A stretch of DNA of 64,000 nt from Agarivorans sp050870875 (GCF_050870875.2 NZ_CP194041.2:4216001-4280000), one strand, 5' to 3'; shown: positions 27,638 through 37,143, counted from the first letter of the stretch. Numbers and translations are program-made. Notes: generated by a model from the sequence alone, not told the origin.

Positions 27638-27665
27638 ATTATACGAGGAAAATTCACCTTTGCAA
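27638..27665 (-). promoter_or_regulatory. Stable-RNA promoter of the tRNA-Gly array
   Basis: On the minus strand TTGCAA, a 16-bp spacer and a perfect TATAAT, followed by a G/C-containing discriminator (TCGCAGCCC) of the kind seen at stringently controlled rRNA and tRNA promoters. No other promoter of this quality lies in the array. Confidence 0.8.
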
Positions 27666-27676
27666 TAGTTCCTCGG

Positions 27677-27703
27677 TAAAAAAACAGCCCGAAGCAACTG
27701 TTT
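27677..27703 (-). terminator. Terminator after orn
   Basis: On the minus strand AAACAGTT, a short loop and GGCTGTTT form a stem with two G-U pairs, followed by a T-run. It starts a few bases after the orn stop and separates orn from the tRNA promoter. Confidence 0.65.
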
Positions 27704-27705
27704 GC

Positions 27706-28260
27706 TTAGTTTTCGCCCAGCTTGAAGAAAGTTTTTTGATAATGACGCATTTCAGCAATCGATTCGCGAATATCATCTAAGGCTAAGTGGGTGCCACTTT
27801 TGCTAAAACCATCTAAAATCTCAGGTCGCCAACGACGAGCTAATTCTTTGACCGTACTCACATCAATGTTGCGATAATGAAAAAACTTTTCGAGTTCAGG
27901 CAAATAGTGATGCATAAAACGGCGATCCTGACCGATACTATTACCGCACATCGGGGATACCCCCTGAGGCACCCATTGTTTAATAAAATCGATGGTTTGC
28001 AAGGCAGCTTGCTGTTCATCAATCGTGCTAGCTCGAACTCGTTTAACCAAACCGGAGCCATTGTGAGTATTAGTGCACCATTCGTCCATCCCCGCCAGTA
28101 CCGCGTCAGATTGGTAAACAGCTATCACTGGCCCTTCGGCAAGGATATTTAATTGAGCATCAGTCACAATACTCGCAATCTCCAAGACACGATCATTCAT
28201 GGGCTCGAGACCAGTCATCTCCATGTCCACCCAAATTAAATTCTGTTCACTAACAGTCAT
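27706..28260 (-). CDS. orn: Oligoribonuclease
   Basis: Orn degrades 2-5 nt RNA fragments, including pGpG from c-di-GMP breakdown. The 184-aa DEDDh exonuclease has WVDMEMTGLEP at residues ~10-20 (catalytic Asp and Glu), the central MCGNSIGQDRRFM, and the C-terminal HLALDDIRESI with the His/Asp pair. It diverges from rsgA, its usual neighbour. Confidence 0.97.
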   Translation of the reverse strand: MTVSEQNLIWVDMEMTGLEPMNDRVLEIASIVTDAQLNILAEGPVIAVYQSDAVLAGMDEWCTNTHNGSGLVKRVRASTIDEQQAALQTIDFIKQWVPQGVSPMCGNSIGQDRRFMHHYLPELEKFFHYRNIDVSTVKELARRWRPEILDGFSKSGTHLALDDIRESIAEMRHYQKTFFKLGEN

Positions 28261-28350
28261 GTTGCCCCATTATATTTGGAAATATTTTCCGCAAAGCTTT
28301 GTTAAGCGGTATCATAGCGATTTATTACCCTTACTTGAATAGCAGTTTTC

Positions 28351-29400
28351 GTGACCAAGAGAAAGAAACTGAGCCAAGGACAACTTCGACGAGTACGAAG
28401 TAACCAACAAAAGCGCTTAAAAAAAGAAGATAATCACCAATGGTTAGATGAGCAATTAGGCTCTCAACAAGAAGGAACGATCATCAGCCGCTTCGGTCAA
28501 CATGCCGATGTGGAGGCCAACGACGGAGAAATCTTTCGTTGTAATATGCGCCGCTCAATTGATTCTCTGGTAACTGGTGATGAAGTCGTATGGCGCGCCG
28601 GAAACGAAGAACAGTCTGGTATTCGAGGGGTCATTGAAGCCCGCCACGAACGACGAACGGTACTCACCCGACCTGATTTTTACGACGGTATCAAAGCCAT
28701 TGCGTCCAATATCGATCAAGTCGTCATCGTCTCCGCGGTACTACCTGAATTTTCGACGAATATCGTCGACCGTTACCTTGTCGCGGTAGAAGATGTCGGT
28801 TTAGAACCCGTTATTTTACTGAACAAGATAGATTTATTAGATCCCGAGCAACAAAAAATCATCCATACGCAACTCGAGAACTATCGGCACTTAGGTTACA
28901 AAATAATTTATGCCAGTACCAAGCAAGAACAAGGCTTACAAGAGCTAGCCCAACATTTGGTCAACAAAACTAGTATTTTTGTGGGCCAGTCTGGCGTAGG
29001 AAAAAGTTCTTTAGTAAATAGTTTACTACCAGAACAAAGCATTGATACCAAAGAAGTATCCGAACAGTCTGGCTTGGGTCAACACACCACCACGACCGCG
29101 CGTTTGTATCACTTAAACTGCGGAGGAAGACTCATCGATTCTCCGGGAGTTCGCGAATTTCAACTGTGGCATTTAGAAAAAGAACGAGTGGCATGGGGAT
29201 TCATCGAATTTCGTCAATGGTTAAATCAATGTCGTTTTCGAGACTGTAAGCACCAAGGAGATCCCGGTTGCGCTATACAAGAAGCCATAGAATCAGGCAA
29301 GATCAAACAACAGCGCTTTGACAGTTACCTACGTTTATTAGAAACAATGGAAAATAATAAGCCGCCTCGAACCATTCCCGGAAACAAATTCAATCAATAA
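28351..29400 (+). CDS. rsgA: Ribosome small subunit GTPase RsgA
   Basis: RsgA is a circularly permuted GTPase that proofreads the 30S decoding centre. It starts at a GTG and has the basic N-terminus LSQGQLRRVRSNQQKRL, an OB domain, G4 motif NKID ahead of the P-loop GQSGVGKSSLVN, DSPGVREF, and a C-terminal zinc knuckle of Cys-Cys-His-Cys type (CRFRDCKHQGDPGC). 349 aa. The downstream psd gene begins 12 bp later. Confidence 0.97.
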   Translation: MTKRKKLSQGQLRRVRSNQQKRLKKEDNHQWLDEQLGSQQEGTIISRFGQHADVEANDGEIFRCNMRRSIDSLVTGDEVVWRAGNEEQSGIRGVIEARHERRTVLTRPDFYDGIKAIASNIDQVVIVSAVLPEFSTNIVDRYLVAVEDVGLEPVILLNKIDLLDPEQQKIIHTQLENYRHLGYKIIYASTKQEQGLQELAQHLVNKTSIFVGQSGVGKSSLVNSLLPEQSIDTKEVSEQSGLGQHTTTTARLYHLNCGGRLIDSPGVREFQLWHLEKERVAWGFIEFRQWLNQCRFRDCKHQGDPGCAIQEAIESGKIKQQRFDSYLRLLETMENNKPPRTIPGNKFNQ

Positions 29401-29412
29401 CGAGAACTCAGA

Positions 29413-30264
29413 GTGTTAGATAAAATTAAAGTTGCCGCCCAATACTGCTTCCCACAACATGGATTGTCACGTCTAGTCGGCAAGTTGGCTCAAGCTGAAG
29501 CTGGCAAATTTAGTCATTGGCTGATTAAAAAATTTATTAGTCGCTATCAGGTTGATATGCAAGACGCCTTAAACCCCGATCCCGCTAGCTATCCAAGTTT
29601 TAATGCCTTTTTTACTCGCCCGCTAAAACCTGACGCTCGTCCCATTGTAGATGGAGCGCAAAACCTTGCACATCCAGTCGATGGTGCAGTGAGTCAACTC
29701 GGGCCAATTCAGCATGGCCGAATTATTCAAGCGAAGGGTCATGACTATAGTGCCTGCGAACTACTTGGCGGAAATAAAACCTTAGCGGAAGAATTTTCTG
29801 ATGGTGATTTTGCAACCATTTACCTCGCACCAAAAGATTATCATCGTATTCACATGCCCTGCGATGGCAAACTGAGAAGTATGATCTACGTCCCTGGTCA
29901 GTTATTCTCAGTCAACCCGCTAACTGCCGCCAATGTGCCCAATTTATTCGCCCGTAACGAGCGAGTGGTCGCAATTTTTGACACCGAATTTGGCCCGATG
30001 GCGATGGTCTTAGTTGGAGCAACCATTGTTGCCAGCATAGAAACCGTTTGGTCGGGAACCGTCACCCCACCTCGCGGCAAGCAAGTTTTTAGTTGGGATT
30101 ACCGAGACCAAGACCTTCACTTCGCTAAAGGCGACGAAATGGGACGATTTAAGCTGGGTTCGACGGTCGTCATGTTGTTCGCTAAAGACGCCATCGAATT
30201 TGAATCATCACTGGCAGAAAGTATACCAACGGTCATGGGGCGCCATTTCGCCTCCAAAGCCTAA
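29413..30264 (+). CDS. psd: Phosphatidylserine decarboxylase proenzyme
   Basis: Psd makes phosphatidylethanolamine. The 283-aa proenzyme begins at a GTG and self-cleaves at the LGST motif (before Ser250), which becomes the pyruvoyl cofactor; FKLGSTVVMLF is clearly present. Other family segments: FNAFFTRPLKP, HPVDGAVSQLG and the YLAPKDYHRIHMP block. Followed by mscM as in E. coli. Confidence 0.97.
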   Translation: MLDKIKVAAQYCFPQHGLSRLVGKLAQAEAGKFSHWLIKKFISRYQVDMQDALNPDPASYPSFNAFFTRPLKPDARPIVDGAQNLAHPVDGAVSQLGPIQHGRIIQAKGHDYSACELLGGNKTLAEEFSDGDFATIYLAPKDYHRIHMPCDGKLRSMIYVPGQLFSVNPLTAANVPNLFARNERVVAIFDTEFGPMAMVLVGATIVASIETVWSGTVTPPRGKQVFSWDYRDQDLHFAKGDEMGRFKLGSTVVMLFAKDAIEFESSLAESIPTVMGRHFASKA

Positions 30265-30269
30265 AATTG

Positions 30270-30318
30270 AAGCCAAAATATGTTTGACCAGTCATCCAGC
30301 ATATTTTGGCTTTATCCC
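30270..30318 (+). terminator. Hairpin between psd and mscM
   Basis: An 11-12-bp inverted repeat (AGCCAAAATATG / CATATTTTGGCT) follows the psd stop and is followed by a short T-containing stretch. It may terminate or attenuate between psd and the large channel gene. Confidence 0.6.
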
Positions 30319-30379
30319 ATTATTTATTCTGATTAAAAACTTAATGCAAGTTCACTTGCTTTAATCTTGGCGACCAAAA

Positions 30380-33300
30380 ATGAATCTAATTGTTGTCACT
30401 CGCAGGCTCATCCTATCGATACTATTATTCAGCGTTAACGTGAGTGCAAATATTGGTGGTGATACTCAACTGCAAGGACTGATTAACTCGATAGACGTTC
30501 AGCCAAATAACCTCAATAAGCAACAGCAACAACTCATATACGAAGAATCCTTAGCCCTATTGCATGAGGGAGACAGCTATCGCGAACAGGCCAAGCGATA
30601 TCGCGATGTGATCAACAATTTTTCAAGCCTACGGTCAGCGCTGCAAAATCAACTCAATCACTATCAAGCGCCCGAGCTCGACTTAACGATATTAGATAAT
30701 AACCAGATTAACCAACAATTAAGTCAATGGCAGAATAAACTCAACCAAACAAATACTCGGATAGACGAACTAAAACAAAATCAGTATCGAATAGATTTAG
30801 ACGTCAGTGAGAATCACCAGCGTAGTGGACCTCTGAAACAACAGCTTACGAACGTACGCAACAAGTTAGAAAAACTTCAATTTGGTGTACTCAGTGACAT
30901 TGAAGAAGCACAACGAGTCAAAGCGCAAGTTACCGAGGCCAGTTTAACTGCCCAACTGGCAATGCTTGAATTAGCAGCGCAAAGTGCCAATCACCGCAAT
31001 GAATTGTTGCAACTTGAAATTACTCTAGCACAACGTAAACAGGTAGCCGAAAAACGCTTAGTAGAACAGCTCAAGAACCAAATGGCTATCGGGCATCGTG
31101 CAGAAACCAAGCGTCTCTCCGCCCAATTAGCTTTTGAAGCACCTGAACTGCTCAAACAGGTTTATGTAAAAGACTTAGTCGCACAAAACCAAAACCTTCA
31201 AGCCCAACTGGCCGCACTATTCGAGCAAGGCGAACAAATTGCTCAGCAACAACAAGCCGTGAATGATGAGTTAGAACATATCAAGCTCACCTTCGCCAAC
31301 TTCAAAGAACAAGTCTCGTGGTTAAAAGTTACCCGTTCCTACGGAGAATATTTACGCGAGCAAATCGCCCGCTTACCCAAGCCAAAGACACTCGCGCCCA
31401 TAGAGCAACAAATCGTAGACGTGCGGATCAACAAACACCGCCAACAAAATGTCTTGTATAGCCAACGAAATCAAGCAGAGGTAAGCGAACGAAAAAAGGT
31501 ATTAGCGCAGTTGAGCCCTTCCCTACAAGACTTGATTAATCAACAGCTTAGTCTAAATCAACAGCTATCCGACAAGTATCTCTTAGAATTAGACACTCGC
31601 CTATTTGAACTCGCTCGTTTAAAACTCGATTATTCCCGCCTCAATGATGAACTGAGTACCATTCACCAAGAAGCTAACCAAGAACTGTTTTGGACCGCGG
31701 ATGTCAAAGCTATCGATCTTAGTTTTTTTACCGAGCTGCGAGATGCGGTTTTATGGTTACTTCATCCCCAGCAACGCATGCAAGTGGTTCAGGCAATACA
31801 ACAATTGTCTTGGCTATGGCTAATTTGGTTAAGCACAATAGCTGCCAGCGCAGTCTATGTGGCCTATTTGAAAAAGCATTGGCTAAAAGGTTACCTGCAA
31901 CGCATCGACTCAAAAACCGGCAATATTACTCGGGATAAATTTGCCTACACCCTCAGTAATATGCTGTTAAGCGCCGCCGTTGCCACACCTCTCGCTCTAT
32001 TGATTGGGAGTGTCGGCTTTGCTTTAAGCTATGACTGGCAATATGCCTTTGCTCGTGATTTTGGTAAAGGCTTAATGAGCGTTGCTACGACGCTTTGGTT
32101 ATTCCATCTGGCGCAACAATTTTGCCAAAAGAATGGCTTACTTAATACTCACTTTAAGTGGCCACTGGTCAACATCAGCCAAGCGATAAACCTGATCCGT
32201 CATGTGACCTATATCAGTTTACCGCTCATATTTGTGCTAAAACTGTGTATCGTGCAAACCAGCCAACCCGCTTATAGCGCCTTAGCTCGCCTAGCTTTCA
32301 TCAGTCTACTCATTTGGCTTGCTTATGGCTTTCATCGACTCTATCGCATCAAGTTACCCGTCAACTACCGTTTAGATATTTTTAAGGCGCCACAATTAGC
32401 TCAGAGGCTAATTTGGGGAGCCGTCATAAGTATTCCCTTACTCGCCGCATTCGCTGCAGCGACTGGTTTTTTTGCCACTGCATATACCGTCTATTGGCAA
32501 GTCCTTGTGAGTACCATTATCGCCAGTGTGTTCCTTCTAGCCTATTTCCTGAGTCATCGCTGGATGTTATTACAGCGTCGCAGAATTGCCTTCGAACGTG
32601 CCAAAGCTCGCCGCGTAGAGATGATCGCACAACGCCTCGCGGACCAGGGTGAAGACGAAAACCTGCAGCTATCGAATGAAGGCGCATTCGATGCCATTGA
32701 AGAGCCAGAAATCGACTTAGATACAATTAGCGCACAATCCTTAGGCCTATTACGGGCGGTACTATTACTCGCCTTGATTTTAGTGTTGCTGTGGAGTTGG
32801 TCTGAAATGACCAGTGCCTTTTCGTTTTTAGATAACATCACCCTATGGGAAAGCAATACCAGTCGTGCGGGCATAGCGATGGTTGACCCGATCACGCTAC
32901 GTTCGTTAGGCTCCGCCTTATTAGTATTTTTATTTGCAACTCTATTAATTCGCAACTTGCCTGGCCTACTAGAGCTCATGGTATTACAGCATTTATCGCT
33001 CAGCCCAGGAACGGGCTTCGCCATTACCACCGTGATCAATTACTTAGTCATTCTATTCAGTATTTTCACTGGATTTGGATTATTAGGCATCGAATGGGCG
33101 AAACTACAATGGTTAGTGGCCGCACTAACCGTTGGCTTAGGTTTTGGTTTACAAGAAATCTTTGCCAATTTTATATCTGGTTTAATCATCTTATTTGAAA
33201 AACCAATCCGCATCGGGGATACCGTCACCATTCGTGAACTCACAGGGAATATTTCAAATATTGAAACTCGCGCAACAACCATTGTTGATTGGGACAGAAA

Positions 33301-33667
33301 GGAAATTATCGTTCCAAATAAGGCATTCATTACCGAGCAATTTGTTAACTGGTCACTCACCGATCCCATCACCCGCGTGGTATTAACGGTGCAAGTCAAA
33401 CAAGGTAGCGATAATCAATTAGTTACTCAGCTATTACAAGACGCAGTCAATCATAATAGTCTGGTACTGGCTAACCCAGCTCCCGAAGTTCACTTTACCG
33501 AGTATACAGATCATGGAATGAAATATGAGATGCGAGTCTACGTAAGTGAGATGCGTTATCGTTTACCAATGGCTCACGAGTTTTACACTTTGATCAACGA
33601 CAAGTTTACGACAAATAACATCGATATCGCCTACCCACAATTAGATGTATCTCTCAATAAGCCATAA
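30380..33667 (+). CDS. mscM: Large MscS-family mechanosensitive channel (MscM/MscK type)
   Basis: A 1095-aa channel of the YjeP/MscK class that opens on osmotic downshock. It has a signal peptide (cleavage near residue 24), a long periplasmic Gln-rich coiled-coil region (about residues 30-450), a series of membrane helices (about 470-880) and a C-terminal MscS core with the pore-lining GLGFGLQEIFANFISG and the FEKPIRIGDTV beta-domain entry. Downstream of psd, the typical mscM (yjeP) position. Confidence 0.93.
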   Translation: MNLIVVTRRLILSILLFSVNVSANIGGDTQLQGLINSIDVQPNNLNKQQQQLIYEESLALLHEGDSYREQAKRYRDVINNFSSLRSALQNQLNHYQAPELDLTILDNNQINQQLSQWQNKLNQTNTRIDELKQNQYRIDLDVSENHQRSGPLKQQLTNVRNKLEKLQFGVLSDIEEAQRVKAQVTEASLTAQLAMLELAAQSANHRNELLQLEITLAQRKQVAEKRLVEQLKNQMAIGHRAETKRLSAQLAFEAPELLKQVYVKDLVAQNQNLQAQLAALFEQGEQIAQQQQAVNDELEHIKLTFANFKEQVSWLKVTRSYGEYLREQIARLPKPKTLAPIEQQIVDVRINKHRQQNVLYSQRNQAEVSERKKVLAQLSPSLQDLINQQLSLNQQLSDKYLLELDTRLFELARLKLDYSRLNDELSTIHQEANQELFWTADVKAIDLSFFTELRDAVLWLLHPQQRMQVVQAIQQLSWLWLIWLSTIAASAVYVAYLKKHWLKGYLQRIDSKTGNITRDKFAYTLSNMLLSAAVATPLALLIGSVGFALSYDWQYAFARDFGKGLMSVATTLWLFHLAQQFCQKNGLLNTHFKWPLVNISQAINLIRHVTYISLPLIFVLKLCIVQTSQPAYSALARLAFISLLIWLAYGFHRLYRIKLPVNYRLDIFKAPQLAQRLIWGAVISIPLLAAFAAATGFFATAYTVYWQVLVSTIIASVFLLAYFLSHRWMLLQRRRIAFERAKARRVEMIAQRLADQGEDENLQLSNEGAFDAIEEPEIDLDTISAQSLGLLRAVLLLALILVLLWSWSEMTSAFSFLDNITLWESNTSRAGIAMVDPITLRSLGSALLVFLFATLLIRNLPGLLELMVLQHLSLSPGTGFAITTVINYLVILFSIFTGFGLLGIEWAKLQWLVAALTVGLGFGLQEIFANFISGLIILFEKPIRIGDTVTIRELTGNISNIETRATTIVDWDRKEIIVPNKAFITEQFVNWSLTDPITRVVLTVQVKQGSDNQLVTQLLQDAVNHNSLVLANPAPEVHFTEYTDHGMKYEMRVYVSEMRYRLPMAHEFYTLINDKFTTNNIDIAYPQLDVSLNKP

Positions 33668-34013
33668 GTTGTTTGGGTAATGTAGATGCTGTTCATGGCT
33701 TCTGACACTCGATTATTCTCGGGTCGATTAACCTTTACTGGTTGTTTTTTCAGCCGTAGCTTACTCATTTTAACAAGACCGACCGATGCCAATAAGTACC
33801 AGAATGAATCGCAGAAGAACGCAGTATATATGAGCAATAAGCGCTACCCGAAGGGTTCGGCCAAAAGCGTTTGAGATCTTCACTTAAATAAGGAAGATTG
33901 AGAGGTGTTCACTTAGCTCGCTAAGTAAATATACCTGTCATTTCAAATAAGACGCTTTTATCTCGAACAAAAATTGACCTAAAAGATCAACGGCCCCGAG
34001 AGATATATAAAGT
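33668..34013. other. Intergenic stretch with no convincing gene
   Basis: 346 bp between mscM and the transporter. Short frames on both strands overlap each other and neighbouring genes and lack family features. A small perfect hairpin (ACTTAG-CTCG-CTAAGT, 33911-33926) is present but has no T-run. I see no promoter of obvious strength and no recognisable mobile-element end. Confidence 0.5.
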
Positions 34014-35417
34014 ATGACCTCATCTAAAAATATAAAGCTTGTTGTTTGTTTCATCATCCCACTCATTATTTTAGCGCTCCCCACGAGCCTGATCCCACTA
34101 CCTGAACTCACCGTGGTTCAACACCGTATCATCGCCATATTCGTGTTAGCAGCCTTATTATGGATTTTTGAACCGGTGCCAGTATTTGCCACTTCACTTC
34201 TAATTATTACACTAGAATTAGTGTTGATCTCCAATCAGGGGATCAGTGCCTTCATTACCGATACAGGCCCAAGCCCCATGGGTGATTTATTGCCCTACAC
34301 GAGCATTTTTGGCGCTTTTTCTTCGCCCATAATCATGTTATTTATGGGCGGATTTTCGCTCGCTATCGCCGCCTCAAAGTTTGAGCTAGATAACAACCTC
34401 GCTCGAGTACTACTGAAACCCTTTGGTAAACGGATCCCTATGATAATGCTTGGGATTATGTTAATCACTGCAGTCTTCAGTATGTTCATGAGCAATACTG
34501 CCACTACGGTAATGATGCTTGCGATTGTGGGACCTATCATTGCCACAGCGCCACGTACCGACTTAGGGATGAAAGGCTTGGTTTTAGCCATTCCGGTTGC
34601 CGCTAATACGGGGGGAATAGGCACCCCCATTGGCACACCACCCAATGCCATCGCCCTACAATATATTCCTGAAGGGCAAATCACATTTGCGTCTTGGATG
34701 GCCTTTGGCATTCCTTTTGTGGTGATCCAGCTGGCAATTGCCTGGGTCATCTTATGTAAACTTTATCCTTCTAAAACAGGGATATTAGAACTCAAGCTAA
34801 GCGGTTGTTTTCAACGCAGTGCTCGCGCTTATATTGTTTATAGTACCTTTGCTCTGACCATTTTATTATGGTTAAGCACCGCTTGGCATGGCATGAATAG
34901 TTATGTGGTCGCGATTATCCCACTCGCAATATTTACCCTCACCGGTGTGATCGGTAAAGAAGATTTGAAACTGTTCAACTGGGATGTCTTATGGCTGGTT
35001 GCAGGCGGTATCGCCATGGGAATGGCCTTGGAAAAAAGTGGTTTAGCATCCAAAATCGCCACCTCTATCGACTTCACGAGTTTGCCAACCTTAGCGGTGA
35101 TTGTGGTGCTATCACTCATTTGTGTGGTCATGGCCAACTTCATGTCAAATACCGCGACAGCAAACTTAATCATGCCCATTGCTGCAGCAGTAGCCACCAG
35201 CTTAAACGGATTAGACGGCGACGCTGGTATTACAACACTGCTAATCATTGTCGCCTTATCAGCCTCACTCGGCATGATGCTTCCGGTTAGTACACCACCA
35301 AATGCTTTAGCCTACTCAACTGGCTTTATCGAAACCAAAGACCTAATTAAAGTTGGCGGGATTATTGGAGCAACCGGACTTAGCCTGCTCTACATCGCAA
35401 TGATGCTGTTCCTGTAA
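34014..35417 (+). CDS. DASS (SLC13) family sodium:dicarboxylate/sulfate symporter
   Basis: A 467-aa membrane protein with about eleven hydrophobic helices. The two SNT signatures that bind sodium and substrate are visible in pseudo-symmetric halves: SNTATTVMML (about residue 160) and SNTATANLIMP (about residue 380), each followed by a TPPNA-type motif (GTPPNAIAL and STPPNALAY). Family members import succinate, malate, citrate or sulfate with sodium. Substrate cannot be read from sequence; the nearby fumarate reductase operon makes a C4-dicarboxylate plausible but is only an association. Confidence 0.88.
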   Translation: MTSSKNIKLVVCFIIPLIILALPTSLIPLPELTVVQHRIIAIFVLAALLWIFEPVPVFATSLLIITLELVLISNQGISAFITDTGPSPMGDLLPYTSIFGAFSSPIIMLFMGGFSLAIAASKFELDNNLARVLLKPFGKRIPMIMLGIMLITAVFSMFMSNTATTVMMLAIVGPIIATAPRTDLGMKGLVLAIPVAANTGGIGTPIGTPPNAIALQYIPEGQITFASWMAFGIPFVVIQLAIAWVILCKLYPSKTGILELKLSGCFQRSARAYIVYSTFALTILLWLSTAWHGMNSYVVAIIPLAIFTLTGVIGKEDLKLFNWDVLWLVAGGIAMGMALEKSGLASKIATSIDFTSLPTLAVIVVLSLICVVMANFMSNTATANLIMPIAAAVATSLNGLDGDAGITTLLIIVALSASLGMMLPVSTPPNALAYSTGFIETKDLIKVGGIIGATGLSLLYIAMMLFL

Positions 35418-35509
35418 TATTAACGCCTCAAACAACGGATTGGTAAAGTTGGCGGCTTTTTTGGAACAAAAAAGGTGACCGCTTTACCAAGTCCGCGCGC
35501 TTTGATTTG

Positions 35510-35857
35510 TTACATTTTGACCGTAAAACCATTGCAAATTACCTCTAGTTGCCCGTTACCGTTAAAATTGAACTTAAAGTGTTTGCACTCTTCTTGCTCT
35601 CCGACTTCACCTTGCTTTATATGCTCAGCCAGCCAAGATGAATCTTTAATCAAATGGCTTCTATCGTATTCTTCGCCTTCGATGAAGGTTTCGATCGTTT
35701 GCCATTTAAAGGCAACAACATCAGAAAAGAAAACTTCACGTTGGACTTCTTGCCAATCTTTGAATCTCAGGACTAAATCCCCCTCAACTATATTAATGTC
35801 TGGGAATTCAGAATCAGCGGTGGAAAACCCTGAATCGATTATTTCTGCTCGTTCCAT
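35510..35857 (-). CDS. Hypothetical acidic 115-aa protein
   Basis: A compact acidic protein starting MERAEIIDSGF with alternating hydrophobic and charged residues suggesting a small alpha/beta fold (DLVLRFKDWQEVQREVFF, then HFKFNFNGNGQLEVIC). No known family is recognised. It stands alone, convergent with the transporter and co-oriented with epmA. A longer frame on the opposite strand (35475-35939) is rich in Ser/Cys/Leu and looks like a shadow. Its composition resembles small immunity-type or house-keeping orphan proteins, but nothing nearby supports a toxin pair. Confidence 0.6.
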   Translation of the reverse strand: MERAEIIDSGFSTADSEFPDINIVEGDLVLRFKDWQEVQREVFFSDVVAFKWQTIETFIEGEEYDRSHLIKDSSWLAEHIKQGEVGEQEECKHFKFNFNGNGQLEVICNGFTVKM

Positions 35858-35984
35858 GCTCGCTCATTTTAAAAATGTAACAGCATACTTACACGCTTCT
35901 AAAACGCTTAAACAAGTAGATAAGTACCTACCAGAATAAATATTAAACCGATAAGCGGGAATTTAAGTGGATGAGTATATTTAA

Positions 35985-36959
35985 CTAGGCACGCTCAATA
36001 CTAAAGCTTTGCACCTGCTGGATATGGGTTTGCCCAAACGCTAACATCAACAAACGGTCGATGCCCAGAGCGACACCAGCACAAGCTGGCAAACCAGCTG
36101 CTAGGCCCGCTAAAAATCGCTGGTCAAGCTCAGCCTCAGCTAAGCCATTTACTTTTCGATAAGCCTGATCGTTCGCGAAGCGTTCTGCTTGTTCTTGGGC
36201 GTCGGTCAACTCATGAAAACCATTGGCTAATTCTATCCCCTTGTAATACAGCTCAAAACGCTCAGCCACTTGCGGATCTGTACTAGATATTTTAGCTAAG
36301 GCAGCTTGTGAGGCTGGAAAATGGTATACAAAACAGGGACGCTGCTGCGCAATATGAGGCTCTACGCCGAGACTAAACAACAACTGTAAAATCGTATCGC
36401 GTTCAGGTTCTTTAGCCACCAAGTCAGCCACGCCTAATTCTTTCGCCGCCACCATAAATTGAGCGTGCTCAGCCTCCAGAGGATTAAAACCTAAGTGTCG
36501 CTCAAAAGCCTGCCGATAGCTTAAGCGCTCACAAGAACCACAGCCTAATACCAACTCCAACAACTGTTCCATTTCATCCATTAACGCGAAATGGTTATAA
36601 CCAACGCGATACCACTCCAGCATCGTAAATTCAGGGTTATGGTAGCGCCCAGCTTCTTCATTTCGAAATGCCTTGGCAATTTGATAAATACAACCACTCC
36701 CCGCAGCCAGCAGACGCTTCATATGAAATTCAGGCGAAGTTTGTAAATATAAAGGCATAGTTTTTGGCGCGGCAGGGCCACTTAAAGTGGTGCTAAAACT
36801 ATGTAAATGGATATCACTCACACAGGCTTGACTCAATGCTGGAGTATCCACTTCCATCACCTGACGCTGATAAAAAAAATGTCTTATTTTACTAATAATT
36901 TCAGAACGTTGTTTTAATAATTCTACACTTGCAGAGGGTTGCCAAAGAACTTCAGACAT
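35985..36959 (-). CDS. epmA: EF-P lysine ligase EpmA
   Basis: EpmA (GenX/PoxA) attaches beta-lysine to Lys34 of EF-P. The 324-aa protein is a class II lysyl-tRNA synthetase catalytic core without the anticodon-binding domain: YLQTSPEFHMKRLLA, AFRNEEAGRYHNPEFTMLEWY (motif 2) and GVALGIDRLLML (motif 3). The targets and partner enzymes, EF-P and EpmB, are encoded 4-5 kb away. Divergent from frdA, as in E. coli. Confidence 0.97.
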   Translation of the reverse strand: MSEVLWQPSASVELLKQRSEIISKIRHFFYQRQVMEVDTPALSQACVSDIHLHSFSTTLSGPAAPKTMPLYLQTSPEFHMKRLLAAGSGCIYQIAKAFRNEEAGRYHNPEFTMLEWYRVGYNHFALMDEMEQLLELVLGCGSCERLSYRQAFERHLGFNPLEAEHAQFMVAAKELGVADLVAKEPERDTILQLLFSLGVEPHIAQQRPCFVYHFPASQAALAKISSTDPQVAERFELYYKGIELANGFHELTDAQEQAERFANDQAYRKVNGLAEAELDQRFLAGLAAGLPACAGVALGIDRLLMLAFGQTHIQQVQSFSIERA

Positions 36960-37082
36960 GCAATTTATTCCTAAGATAAGTTATTTTTTGAGCGCCATTT
37001 TCTGACATTTTCGCATCTAAATCGGGAGTTATATCGCAAAAGCCAAATTATCTCCACTGAGCACCCAAAGTAGCGCTACTTT

Positions 37083-37096
37083 TTGATTTTAGTCAA
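37083..37096 (+). promoter_or_regulatory. FNR-like box upstream of frdA
   Basis: TTGAT-TTTA-GTCAA matches the FNR consensus TTGAT-N4-ATCAA at nine of ten positions. Its centre lies about 41 bp upstream of the start point predicted from a CACAAT -10 box (37118-37123), the class II activator position. Anaerobic activation by FNR is the known control of frd operons. Confidence 0.75.
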
Positions 37097-37143
37097 ACGG
37101 CAAAAACTCAATAGCTTCACAATCAACTGTAGGCTTATTTCGT

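Noticed and set aside
27535..27780. Plus-strand open frame of 81 codons over the last repeat unit and the end of orn
   Set aside because: It lies antisense to the tRNA-array promoter, orn and a repeat unit, with no ribosome-binding site or family features.
33631..33874. Short frames on both strands after mscM
   Set aside because: They overlap each other and the mscM end, and show no features of known proteins.
35475..35939. Plus-strand frame of 154 codons opposite the hypothetical acidic gene
   Set aside because: Ser/Cys/Leu-rich composition typical of an antisense frame; the minus-strand 115-aa frame has the better protein-like pattern.
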